Positions 22,773 to 34,003 of a DNA stretch of 64,000 nucleotides are shown one piece after another. How positions within the stretch are numbered: position 1 is the first letter of the stretch; each line of letters begins with the position of its first letter. The translations under genes and the position numbers were made by a program. Source of the stretch: Rutstroemia sp. NJR-2017a BVV2. Lineage: Eukaryota; Ascomycota; Leotiomycetes; Helotiales; Rutstroemiaceae. The stretch is taken from assembly GCA_002946415.1 (NCBI GenBank), contig NJPS01000079.1:124001-188000 (forward strand), given 5' to 3'. Under the pieces are notes generated by a model. That model was not told the DNA's origin. It did no database searches and saw only the letters and a list, made by a program, of their open reading frames with translations.

Positions 22773-24173
22773 TCATGCTGCTGATCGTTCTGCCCAATCC
22801 GTCCACCTCCTTATCACCTCGTCCACACTCTTGACTCCATCTCTACTCGCATCCACCTCAAACCACTCCCGGTGCTCTTTCCCGCATGCTTTACACTTTC
22901 CAGAATTGACCCTCTTCGCATTCAGCTCGATATGTATCAATCTTTCGACTTTATGTACATTTGGAACCTTTCTTGGGGCCTGCCCAGAATCTTCTGTATT
23001 GGCGGATGGGTTAGATGGGTTGTAGGGGTAGTATCTTATTAATGAGAGATTATAACCGCATTGGCGCTGCCATTGCTGTAATCGCCTGAAAACATTTTCG
23101 GCTCGGCCGATTTTGAGAAGCATAGTCTTTTCGTTTGAAGGTCGGTTTGGAGGGGCGGATGTGAAAGAATCGAGAACATCAGATGTTCGCCGACGGCCAG
23201 GGTCCGGCCTGGACGATGGAGCCAGAAGAGAGCCAGCTGTCTCGGTTGGTGGACCAGAGGGAAGCGTTTCTGAGGTCAACCAAAACATGTAGATGAATCC
23301 AGGAGCATCCGATTCCGATATTGGCTTGGCCAATTCTGCTAAAAGTAATGATGTAACCTGAGGACTAGCAGTTGAAGGTATGAGGGATAGAAATTCGCCC
23401 GTCCGTGAAGAAGGATCTCTATCAAGGTTCGGTCTTTGCAGCATCTCCGGCTGCCTTGAGGTGGGAGGTCTCGAGGATGTGGCTGGCCTCGAAGATGTGG
23501 CTGGTCTCGATGATGGTCGCTGTCTCGAAGGCGGGCGGTTTGAAAATGCATGGGAATTATCTGCGGTGCTGGAACTGGAAGGTACATGGGAAGAGGATCG
23601 AGTATGTGTGCTTTGTTTGGGCCTTGGCGCGTTATCTTCGTCGGTTTCTCCAACACAACAGAACAACCCCAGGCCACTTCTGGATTTGCTTTTCTTCTCA
23701 CGTCCACGTAACTCTTCTTCGTAAGAAGTTTCGGGTTCTGTAGTCGGTGCGGGTTGCCCGTGGAGGTGTTGCGATGCTTGTTGGTCCCCCGGTCTCGATC
23801 CATTCTTCGAATTATGGTCCCTGCCGCGGGTGTCTTCATCTGCGACACGTCCCTTTCCCTTGTTCTTTTTTGGCTCGACCTCGAGAATACCCAACCTGTC
23901 TACCAGAGTATCTATACTTGATCGTTGTTGGAGGGGGTTTGGTCGAGCCTGAGTTGGTGCGCCGGGGTGGGCCGCTTGATCTTTGTGCTGCCAGCAAAAT
24001 GCTTCTGTACTTGACGCTCTGTGCGGACTTGGACTCGGAGAACTATGGGGTGATTTTTGAAGGCCTCGTCGACATGGCTGGCCATTCGACGTCAAACCTC
24101 GACATGTTGACGCTGGATTCTTCGAATCTGTACGAGGAAGTAGTGATTCTGGTGTATGGTGGGTGAAAGGCAT
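22773..24173 (-). CDS. T5orf172 / GIY-YIG-like protein (Mug113 family)
   Basis: Intronless, 466 residues, ATG at 24173-24171. The C-terminal domain (about 292-440) has the T5orf172 (DUF1766) pattern of the GIY-YIG nuclease superfamily: GFIYMFWLTS, then KIGRAENVFRRLQQWQRQCGY (from residue 354), then VERLIHIELNAKR and KCKACGKEHREWFEV. Fission yeast mug113, a meiotically up-regulated gene, is the named relative. The N terminus has a Cys/His pattern, TCRGLTSNGQPCRRGL followed by FCWQHKD (residues 23-62), resembling small zinc-binding modules. Between them lies a long Ser/Pro/Arg-rich disordered linker with SSRPAT repeats near residue 235. Nuclease activity is a family-level inference only. Confidence 0.85.
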   Translation of the reverse strand: MPFTHHTPESLLPRTDSKNPASTCRGLTSNGQPCRRGLQKSPHSSPSPSPHRASSTEAFCWQHKDQAAHPGAPTQARPNPLQQRSSIDTLVDRLGILEVEPKKNKGKGRVADEDTRGRDHNSKNGSRPGDQQASQHLHGQPAPTTEPETSYEEELRGREKKSKSRSGLGLFCCVGETDEDNAPRPKQSTHTRSSSHVPSSSSTADNSHAFSNRPPSRQRPSSRPATSSRPATSSRPPTSRQPEMLQRPNLDRDPSSRTGEFLSLIPSTASPQVTSLLLAELAKPISESDAPGFIYMFWLTSETLPSGPPTETAGSLLAPSSRPDPGRRRTSDVLDSFTSAPPNRPSNEKTMLLKIGRAENVFRRLQQWQRQCGYNLSLIRYYPYNPSNPSANTEDSGQAPRKVPNVHKVERLIHIELNAKRVNSGKCKACGKEHREWFEVDASRDGVKSVDEVIRRWTDWAERSAA

Positions 24174-24550
24174 GTTGGATCAAATCCTAAAGCTATGTTA
24201 ATCTGAAGGTAAGTCACTTAGCAATCGAACGAGGTATTATATATTAGAAACTCCTGGTTATGTTCATTGCGCAAAGACGTGGCAGTGAAAAGAAGTCATT
24301 CATCGTGACCCAATGATTCACCATGGCCGATGTCAAGATATCCATTTTTGAGGTGGCTGGGTCGAGTTCAGGTTGCTAGTTTTCCCACCAACCCACCAGC
24401 TCCGTGCTTTTAGCGCTTGGGCCATGTCTAGCTTTGCCACGTGACTGCCAGCACAATGCCACTTTTCCGACGCCTCACTACGACCTCGAGTGGATGATTG
24501 TCACGTACATTGTTCCTGAGTTGTGCAAACGATGATCTTGTATCACTACC

Positions 24551-24793
24551 ATGTCATTTCACAAGGTTCGTCTCATGCAAGCACAGCGAATGTTTTGTTC
24601 CGCTCGCATTTCACAGAGTCCCGGGTCGCTTTTCCGATCGCCCCCTTACATAGCCTCATGTCCAAGAACCATGAATAGACTAGTTCCTAGCAGGGTCAGC
24701 ACTTTCCACCACTGCCTTGCTACCACGGCTGAAATGTCTCCTGACGTATTGATAATAGGCGCTGGACCTGCAGCATTGTCGTCGCCTGTCTAG
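24551..24793 (+). pseudogene. Truncated FAD-dependent oxidoreductase remnant
   Basis: The frame begins at an ATG (24551), with a second possible start at 24734, and carries DVLIIGAGPAAL (24743-24778). This is the GxGxxA Rossmann fingerprint that opens FAD monooxygenases and pyridine-nucleotide oxidoreductases. A TAG at 24791 ends it five codons later. Downstream (24800-25250) no frame continues the fold convincingly, although open fragments occur, so the gene looks truncated or heavily mutated. It sits at the left end of a stretch with other broken biosynthetic genes. An unrecognised intron starting near 24780 is the main alternative. Confidence 0.5.
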
Positions 24794-27758
24794 ACCTACA
24801 GTGCCCTACACAGAACAGTGTAGTTCGCCAGTTGTAACAGATCGGGATGGATTTGCTCTAACTCGTATCCACCGTGTCTCATTAATGGCAGACTTGTATG
24901 CCTTAAGCCCTACAGCATCATCGGGCATACGGTAGCTAAGAAGCATGGCGGAGCTCTTGGAGTCACCCAAAGACTCTTCATCATGCACGTGTACAACATT
25001 CTCCACTTTTCTCCGCCTCTGCTGGCTTGAACATGCAGGAATTTTCGTCACGCTTAACCAAGTTCGTGGTCGGTTGTATTTTGGATGGGAAAGATAGAAT
25101 GACGATGGAACGTTCTTGGGAATTCCCTGCCTGGCATCCTCTTGCGGAGCGCATACCGCGGATGATGATTTCTGTTACTTCTACCTACGGCAGACTCAAA
25201 GAATGGTCTAGGTCTCCTCGAGATCACCAAGACGTGACTATGGTGATATAGGAACCTAGGCATGGCTAGCAGGAGAAGCACCTGCTAGCTTGCTCCGCTA
25301 GTTTGTGTTAGTTATCCCCAGACATCTTATTCTTTTCTAGTGAAGAGGTATAATTTGGGATGCTGTTTGTAGTCTCTTAATACTTAGGTATATTTCACTT
25401 CTAAAGAACTTGGCTACAATCTCTAGTGCAGATTGCAGGTCATTGTCCGTTGACAACTGCCTTTACTTTCCATGCCTTGTGTTCAGGTATTCTGGTTGCG
25501 ACCTACATCGTTAGTGTATCTCTTGTACGAAAATCCGGGGTAGCGGGCTATTCACCCAAATCGGTGCCCATTAGAGCGGGCTGAAAGGTAAAAGCAGTTC
25601 TAAAAAATGCTTAGCGATGCCGCTACACATTAAAATGAGCCTGGTAAAAGCGACGGCGAACTATCTTTCAAATAGACCGCCAAAATGCATCGGCTTCTGT
25701 GCGTTAAACGTCCCAGGAAAATGGACAAAATTATTTTAGATCTTCTTACACACATTTGTGGTGGATACAACACTTACAGTCACGCCGTGTCTACTCATAT
25801 TCTCACCAATGAGCATGGCTAGACCTCAGGTTGTCAAGCATACAATGGCAAGCACCTGACGTACGGATTTCAACGCATCTTAGGCGATACTGATGTCTGA
25901 CATCTATCTTTCGTCTAAGGATCAACGAGTTGTCAACATTATCAGATCGAGATCAGATTCTATGAAGATATATATTTTCCAGGCCAGCAGCTCTTGGTGC
26001 ATGATTTCCGCCCAGTTGCCTGAAATGTCCAGCGATCTCGCTGCACGGAGGCTTGCAGAATGCTTAGGGTAACATGGACCACGACTAATCCTTTTTGTGT
26101 GATTGAGAAAAGAAGCTTTTCGCACCTGCCAAGATCGTTGCCCCATCAGTCCCTTCGGTATCCGAAAGCGCCGATATATGCTAGTTGGCCGTCATAGTCT
26201 GAGACGGCAACTCGCCGAACCATACTCTTATCCGCGGATACAGGAACAATATGAGAGGCAGAAGCCGGACCCTGGTAAATCTGGGGAAGGGTTAGCGGGT
26301 CACTCCTACCAACTTGTTTTCTACCTGCATGCAGGAGGCATCTGTATGTAGGCTTCGAGGTATCATGCGCTCCTGTTGCTACTGTGATGCCCACTCTGGA
26401 AGCTGCAGAATTGAGGTCACGTCCGTAAATTACCGCTGATAGACAAGTGCCAAGCCATTTGACGTGAGACGTTGACGAAGACATCAGTAGTGGGATGAAG
26501 ATATTGGAACGGCGAGAAGTAGGGGTAAGGATAAATCCCTCGTGTACGCACGAAGAAGAAGAGTTCAACGTTAAGGAGGCGCCTCGATCTGACGGGAGGT
26601 TCCGAATCATACCCGCAGCCAGCGAACCTCTCTGTAGACAAATACCGAGAGCTAGCTGGCAACGTGAGTCTTGGTAGGCTATCATCAGCGGATGCAGTGG
26701 ATTTCCGCTGGTCCTAACCTTGCCAGGCTAGCCGATGGTAGGACGAGTATTCCGTGTGGCTTACCAAAGCCTGTTCCAACACTGAATGGCAAATATGATA
26801 GGTCGATAGAGCCAGGCGTGGACGCAAAACACCCACTCCAGAACTGTTCTTCAGATGCAGCAGCGATTGTAGTGAATAGAGTATATACTACCCTGAGGCT
26901 TGCGGTTGGATGAAGCTTAAACTTTTCTTAGGGAAGATCTACTGCCCAAAGTGAAGAAACGCTTCGCCCGATGTTTTTCTTGATGTTACATCCTCTTGGC
27001 TGGAATTATGCGAGGAGAAGGAGTATATGATCGTTGGGCAATTGTATTGACGATAATAGCGGGGACGCTGGTGGCACTTGGCCGCCCCAACTCCTTTTAA
27101 GCCGTGTTAGCTCTACTTGTAGAGTACTACTTGTGAAAGTACCTAATACAGCCAAAGAAAACTAAAGTAATTATTACTTTAGAAGTCTGTTTCGCGCATT
27201 TCTGAGCCAATTCTATCTCCAAAATATAATGACTAAGAACGTAGTTTCAGCAGTCAGCTACTTGCCTTAGATTGAAGCCCTACTTATGCTGGATTGTGTA
27301 CGCACGGGTTACCGTGGCATTTACAAGGATTAGTGTTTACGCCTCATAAGCACGTCTAGATTCTTCAGCAGGGGTTTTAGGTGGGTAAAGGGCATTGTCT
27401 GCATTCAGCCTTTTATCTCACCACCGCATGGTATCAAAGTGTCAATATATCATGCAAAGAAATAGTGTCTACTGCAGCTCTAAGTCTTAGCACATTCGCT
27501 CCAGTACGTTGGCACGATTGGACGACTCCTCGTAGAATCACAGACTCACCGCACGATCTTGGAACGAAGGACGAAGGACGAAGCTCGGTGGTTTACTTGG
27601 AATGCTTGCTAAGCAAGCATACACAAACTATCGCCATAAAGAAAGCCACTTCGGCGCTAATCACCAACGCATCGACATTGGCATAAGGCTTATCCATCAA
27701 ATTTCCATCAAGTCGTGCCGTGCTTATTCTTATCTTATCGCCTCTCCACATTCTGGCC
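24794..27758. other. Gene-poor stretch, possibly decayed genes
   Basis: Three kilobases without a recognisable intact gene. A minus-strand frame at 26146-26685 is the longest (about 179 codons) but shows no domain I know. Given the broken genes on both sides this may contain remnants of further enzymes, but I cannot identify them. Confidence 0.4.
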
Positions 27759-29161
27759 ATGGTATCTTCTGCTGAAATACCAGACGCCTTTCTCTACAAG
27801 TGGCATCCACGGCGCCGACAAGCAGGCGGCAAAGCAGCTAGTGTAGAGTCAAAAGACACTTCTCCGAACTCAAATAAGACTTCCTCGAATGATGCCTGCA
27901 CACCAACCTCCAAGCCGCCTTCCAATGTGAAGATATGCTCGGCATGCGATTCATGTCGTCAATCGCGAGTGAAGTGCTCCGGGGGAAGGACATGCCAGCG
28001 CTGTAGCAACAACAATTATGTGTGCAACTACAGTGTATCTCTTAGGAGTGGTAGACTCAAGGCTCCGAGGAACAGGCAATCGGTTTCGCAGACCTCACAG
28101 TCTCAGTCCCCGGTAGCGCAGCCCTTGCGGGCTGATCTGGTTAATGAATCACCAGAACCAGGCAACCCAGGGTCAACACCACCCCAAATAGCAGTCTCTA
28201 CCGATCCCCTTCAGACCCCGGGTTTAGAAGCCGAGGCTGACCTTCTTGAGGCAATGGGCTTTGCGATGCAACAGGATGGCTTCGGTGACGACATATTCAG
28301 CTTCACCAATATGTCTCCGATAGGAGATGATCTAACTTTTATCGAGCCAATTTCTACCCTAGGCACAGAAAAGTCTTATGTGGGTCGCATTTCTTATCAT
28401 GTAAAGATTGAGGAACGATGTGACTAATCTACTCCTTTCTTCAGGCAACTGAGCATAATTTCACTGTAGCAACAGGCGCCAACTACAACTACCGCTTTCC
28501 CAAGAGGGCCGCATCAACTGTGCCTTCGCAGTCGGATAGAGATAGAGACTTCTTACGTAGTAGTCCTCGAGCTGATAGCGTTGGTCCATCCAACACTCTC
28601 ACCAATCCTGTATCGCTCATCAAGTTCGGCCCGTCTTCAAACTGCTCATGCTTGGCAAACCAGCTCTACTGCAGTGCTGAGCTCTGCAATATGCAGAACG
28701 ACGATATTGGTCTTGATACCATTTTAAATTTTACTCGCAAGGCAGGAAAGCATATAGCCAATTATCTCAGCTGCAAGGAGTGTCCGAAAGGTTCGGCGAA
28801 CTTTATTTTCCCCGCGATTATCCTCCAATTTCTTGTGAAGTTATTTTGCAAGATGGCCAAGAATAGCTCAGCATATATGAAGTCGATGAAGATTAGTGTC
28901 GGAACTTTCGAGCTTTCAGATGATGAAGATTTAAAGCACAAGAAGCTCCTCGTTATTTCCGCCGCAAGACACGTGGAGCTCATCCTAGGGGAGTTGGGAG
29001 ATGCAGTGTGCGAGTATCAACAGAAGGAATTGGTCCAACAAAACACGGCGGATCTTACGACGGAATCGGGGAGGTCCAATCTGAAGTGGATCTTTGATAA
29101 CGTCCGCAACTTAGGATTGCGTCTGAAGACAATCATAGAGATTCTGGAATCAGTTGATTAG
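27759..29161 (+). CDS. AflR-like Zn2Cys6 transcription factor
   Basis: Two exons, 27759-28400 and 28445-29161, with a 44-nt intron that keeps frame; 452 residues. The binuclear zinc cluster has six cysteines at residues 63, 66, 73, 79, 82 and 89 (CX2CX6CX5CX2CX6C), followed by the basic linker NYSVSLRSGRLKAPRNRQ, which resembles AflR-type regulators. The C-terminal region (CSCLANQLYCSAELCN, then SCKECPKGSANFIFPAIIL) matches the AflR-family regulatory domain in spacing as I recall it. Such proteins switch on local secondary-metabolite clusters by binding palindromic TCG-type sites. Its neighbours are a methyltransferase pseudogene and two broken dioxygenases, so its original target cluster seems to be decayed. 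I see no premature stop here. The GTG upstream of 27759 is not used as start. Confidence 0.85.
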
Positions 29162-29800
29162 ATTGATCATGGATTAAAATCCTGGACGACAATTTATATA
29201 CACTAGATTGTTCAGATACGAACATAGTTCTGAAATCTTCAGCGCGCGATACTAATTCTCGGTTCTACCTAATATATCTCTGTCGTGTAGCGATCTTACA
29301 TGGCTGTTTAGCTTTTATGTCAAAACACGAGGTAGCTTCAAAGTCATGGCACCGCTTCATGAACGGTGGCTTTTTGTATCTTTCTTTAGATGCAAAGCAT
29401 ATGCCATATGTTGAGGAAAGATATCGAAGTGAATAAATCGAACTAAAAATCTTCCCAGGCTTTAAATACAATAATCCGCTCCCCAGGATGAGCGTTAGCC
29501 ATCGGGAGCACATGGTATAGTAGGGCATTTCAGGGCATGAAATACATCACAATACAGACTACAGACAGTAACGAGACGCAAGGGCTGGGGCCAGGCATGT
29601 CCAGCATGATTTGGCAACTGCTCAGTTCCTCAGCTCATGCGGAAGCCAAGACTAAGTTGCATTTCATGGCAATTGCCCGCCTGCACAACGGTCAGCGGCA
29701 GTCATGGGTAGTGAAGCTAAGCAACAGGATCAAGTATATAACCGAAAAGAGCAAACGCGGTCCGGATTCCCAAAAACGGAAAGTATCATTTCTTCTATGT
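29162..29800. other. Intergenic, no gene seen
   Basis: 3' flanks of the convergent regulator gene and methyltransferase pseudogene. Nothing recognisable on either strand. Confidence 0.45.
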
Positions 29801-30820
29801 CTACACTCTCTTAGCTACAAAAGTCATCTGCTGGGTATCATTCCCTTGCCAACCTCTCCTGCTCTGATCCCATACCGCAGACTCGTTTGTTGTTAAGAAA
29901 CTATCAATCTGCCACTTGCCCTCGTTCTCATCCTCCCACAGACTTCTGATCGTCTCGTTACTATGACGATACATATCCCAACCGATTGTCTTCATATGAT
30001 ACTCTCCGCCCTCTTCAGCGCCTAGATTCCGTCCAAATACCATAGATCCCGCCTTTGGTTTGAGCATCCTGTTCAACTTGCGTGCAATGGCGCGTTGTTG
30101 CTGAGCGTTGAAGAGATGTAAAAAACTACCCAGATAGATCATATCGGATTTGGCGTCACAGTAGCCATGAACGAATCGTCAAAGACACTACCGGTGAAGA
30201 ATTGACCATTGAATTTGTCTTTGTCATGGAACAACTCGTAGCCGAGATCAATGAATTGCCTCTCAAGATCGGCACCATAGAGATTGGATGAAGAGCCGCT
30301 GTCATATGCGGCTTTGCGGAGATCTTGACCGAAACATCAACCCAGATCAAGCAGGGTCTCACCGTTCTGGAGGCGGGAAACTACGTTGGGGTGTTCTGGG
30401 GATAGGTCGATTCTGAAGTCAAGGAAGCGGAATAAGCCGATACATGGATATGGGAGGCTGTATGAAGTCAGTTGAAGGTCTTCTAGAGTCTACAGGCGGG
30501 AGGCGAGGAACTGAGGTCTAAAAGGTACGAAGAAGTTTGGATAAGGAGACGATCGTCATGACCTACATTTTCCACGCCTTGTCTCTGACGCGATAGATAT
30601 GTGCCTTCATCTCCTCCTCCGTCTGCCACCCCGCATAATTCTTAAAAACTTCCATGGTACTACTAGGCAGCGCTTTAATCTTCGGCTGAGACTACTCCAC
30701 CTTCTTCGACTCATTCTCGGCATGCTCTACGTTCGACTTCTCTAATTTCGCAGACTTCAGAATTGTCGGGTTTCCTGTCGACGCATTGAGGGCGGTAGGA
30801 GCAGTCTGAGTCAACGACAT
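29801..30820 (-). pseudogene. SAM-dependent methyltransferase pseudogene (AusD/Trt5-like family)
   Basis: The minus strand encodes a fungal small-molecule methyltransferase in pieces. An ATG at 30820 opens MSLTQTAPTA; an in-frame TAG lies at 30694-30692; then YAGWQTEEEMKAHIYRVRD; a likely intron at 30566-30458; then CIGLFRFLDFRIDLS; the SAM-binding motif LLDLG is cut by a TGA at 30339-30337 just before CFGQDLRKAAYDSG; a frameshift near 30165-30175 separates VFDDSF from SDMIYLGSFLHLF. The C-terminal part (RKLNRMLKPKAGSMVFGRN to the end at 29801) is open. At least three lesions make it inactive. Relatives include methyltransferases of meroterpenoid pathways such as AusD. It ends about 640 bp from the AflR-like gene. 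Confidence 0.88.
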
Positions 30821-32028
30821 GTTGTTTGGTTTAGGGTGTTGAGTCGACTTCTTTGGTGTCTTGTTGGATCTGATTTTGGCAGGCGGTCGTGAAGCTAGAT
30901 ACTGTACGAGATAACTTTTGAGCTGGGAATTTGCTTGGAGATGTAGAAGATGAGGTTGAAGCATGGATACTTGTACTTTAGCAGTACTGACTTCCTTGGA
31001 GTAGATAGGTGGGACAGGATACAATCTTTTCACTTTAATATAGTAGTGGGGTGACACCCTGGGGCAATCGCCAGTTAGCGAGGTCTCATTTTCGATTGTG
31101 TTACGGGACCTAGATCTTACCATGTGAAGATTTCAGCATTTCCTATTTGGTGTGGCTCGCGGCTTACCCCTTTCCCTTTTCGTTAAACTCGGATGCTCCT
31201 TTCGCTGAACGGGATTTGCAGTTGATTCTCAGTGAAAGAAAGCGACATGCATGTCCTCGGGGCTCGATGAGAGCGTTGCAACTTATTTTGGTATGGTCTG
31301 CATACGAATACTACCTGTCCATTTAGGTTAAGCTCCCTGTCTTAAGTGACGGCAAAGCTTCCAAGGTCAGAGCCTTGTTAGCTACGACCTACCTCGGCGG
31401 TGGGATTCGTTCGTGAGGTTTCGGGAATCTGGAACGCATAGGATTTCAGGAGGTCAACTACCTTAGCTGTTGAACTGGGTCAGCTAATCATGGGCCCGAA
31501 AGAAAGAACTTGTAGCTACTTATCTGCATGATCACACGTATCAGTCAGCAAGGGCATGAACTGCTGCTGAAATTCCTCGGCTCAGTACCGAAATCGGCTT
31601 TGCCACATCAAACTACGAAGCTAGTTAGCATTCATGGCTCGCTGAGCGATACGGCGTTACTTACTCTTGTCTGGGCGAGAATTTCCTGCAATTTGTTGGG
31701 AGTTTGATTTCTGACACAGTACCTACCGACTCGCTTCCCACGCAACCCCGCCCCCTTATGGAAGCGACAGAAATGTTCCAAGTACATTGTAAACAAAAAA
31801 CTGCTGACATGGAAAATAGCATCTTAAAGCACAGCCTTGAATTAATGCTGTCTCAACTCGTTCTCTAACCTAGTGTACAATCTGATCGAAAAGAAAGATT
31901 TTGCAGGATATTTAATACTTGCAATGCTAAATACTTTTTAAAAAGAACCGTTCCAAGCCAAAATGATCCGTAATAATAACGTGGTTCTAGTTGTGTTTCA
32001 CCACACCAATTTCTTACCGATTCGACTT
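30821..32028. other. Intergenic, no gene seen
   Basis: Upstream flank of the methyltransferase pseudogene and 3' flank of the MFS gene. A 30821-31123 open frame in line with the pseudogene has no conserved features and is treated as leader. Confidence 0.45.
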
Positions 32029-33382
32029 TCACACTTTGAAGCCCTGCAATGTCTTCATCTTCAAGATACGAACGCCGATAAAAGCAATACTTCCTGCAAT
32101 AACAGTTGTGGCAGCAAATACAAGCCCCCCCGTGAAGTCGTTCGTCTCGATATTAATGATAGCTCCAGCGATAGGATTGCCAATCAAGAAACCCAAACCC
32201 GCAAAGCAGAAGCACATTCCCATCCAGGTTCCCATGAGTCGTAGTTCAGGTACAAGTGACGCAACCACGGTCGATGGTAGGGATACGACAGCGCCCGAAA
32301 GGAATCCATAGAAGATACAGAACACAACTATACCTCCTAAGTTGTGAACTGCCAACCAGCAGTAACCCACAATTGCAGCTCCCAATGAACAGGATATCAA
32401 GACGTTCAAGGATCCGAACTTATCGGCCAGCAATCCAGGCACGATACGACCGAAAACCGAGGCACCATTCAGTACAGAAAGAAGGTAAAACGATAAGTTA
32501 CCATCCAAGTGAATCTTGTTCTGGGCGTAGACGATGATGTAGAAGAATGGGATGTAGAGGCCCATGAAAGCTAGGAATAACCCGATACTGAAAAGAATGA
32601 ATGGTCCAGATTTGAAAGCAGACATGTCTACCAGACTTCTCGACTTCTTGGGATGTGGAACCCGCGTTCTCATAACCAAAATACTGATAATTAATGTCCC
32701 TAGGCCGATAAACGCAATGACTCTGGTAGCCCACGGAAACCCGATTTTTGGCTGAAGCTTTCGGAAGACAATTGGGTAGATGACACTTCCCACGCTACCT
32801 CCGGCTGCAGTGATTCCGGTTGCGAGTGCGCGTTTGGTACTGAAGTATGTTGCCACGATGGCGACACTGGGTAGGAACAGACATCCCGTTCCAAGACCGA
32901 CGACCAGACCTTGCGCCAGGAAAAGTTGCCAGTACTCAGTTGCGAGACTTGTCATCATCATGCCAAACACCACCAAGAATGTTCCGACAATGAGCAAAGC
33001 TCGATGATGACCCTGGTCAAAGAAGGGTCCACTAATGATGCCAAAGACGATCAAAAGGAACCCCTGAAACGTACCAATCCATGATGTTTCAGATGCAGAC
33101 TTGGACTTCAGTAAATCGGTTTCATAGTAGGCTTGATAGGCACCAAAAGTGTTGACAATCCCCCTTCAAAGTGTCAGCTAAATTTTCTCTGTATGCTAAC
33201 TGTGGTAAACTAGCGCGATTTACGTACCAGGAGTTGAAGAAAAGTAAGTGGGCACCAAGAACCTGCAGCCACGCTTTGAATCCACCATTTGGAATGGGCG
33301 ACGAAGGAGCCGGCTGGGGTTGTACTACCTGGGGGACCTCGTCTTTTTCTGCGTCGATAGGCTCTTGCGATGCTTGCGACAT
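32029..33382 (-). CDS. MFS transporter, monocarboxylate-transporter-like
   Basis: Two exons on the minus strand, 33382-33228 and 33163-32029, with a 64-nt GT-AG intron that joins FNSW to GIVNTFGAYQAYYETDLL; 429 residues. The protein starts with a 30-residue polar tail and the fungal MCT motif NGGFKAWLQVLGAHLLFFNS, followed by twelve hydrophobic helices. Typical segments are SWIGTFQGFLL, GTGCLFLPSVAIVATYF, KRALATGITAAGGSVGSVIY, GRIVPGLLADKFG and LPSTVVASLVPE. Fungal members (Mch family and relatives) move monocarboxylates, riboflavin or secondary metabolites. It is intact and divergent from the first broken 2OG oxygenase, with about 620 bp between starts, so a cluster export or uptake role is plausible but unproven. 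Confidence 0.9.
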
Positions 33383-34003
33383 TTTTGTGATCTGAGGAGC
33401 GAAAGTAACGGTCAATGAGAGAGTAAGCTCAAGGAGGTGAGTAGTGGACCTCGAGTAAAGAAAAGGGTTTGTTCTCCGTTATGAAAGTGAAAGTTCTAGA
33501 AGAATAATAAAACCACGAAACAGCGAGTTTTCTGCTTTTCGTGGTTCGGAATTGGGTTGGATGGCATATACTGGATGGGAGATGACAATTTGTAATATTG
33601 CCTATTCGGGTAACTAGGTTCGCTCAGCGAAGGCTGAAAGGGGCAACCATTTAGGCGAACCAACACTGGAACTAATTTGACCAGTCTAGCTTTGATAATC
33701 GAGACATTGCGTCAATATTTGATCGGTTTGATTGACTGGAGTGAACTGATCTTTCAGCTGTAAAATGCACAAGCGCGGGAATTGGTCGGATGAAAGGCAG
33801 AATGGCGGTCTCCGAAAGGGGGAGTTGGCAAATAAAGATGTGAGATGACTTCGTGCGACGGATGCATAGCATGATAGTCGTGCCTCTTTTGCACTTCTAT
33901 GATTTTGTTTGTAGATATGTAAATAGCAATAATTCCCTGCAATCACGAAATCTCTTCGTCACCTGTAACTCTAAAGTAAAAGAAGCTGTACAGACGTCAC
34001 AAA
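33383..34003. promoter_or_regulatory. Divergent promoter region
   Basis: About 620 bp between the divergent start codons of the MFS transporter (minus) and the 2OG oxygenase pseudogene (plus). It should hold both core promoters. I did not identify a convincing binding palindrome for the AflR-like regulator by eye. Confidence 0.4.

Noticed and set aside
26146..26685. 179-codon minus-strand frame in the decayed region
   Set aside because: The start is not supported and no domain is recognised. It may be a remnant, but I cannot name it, so it is noted only within the gene-poor stretch.
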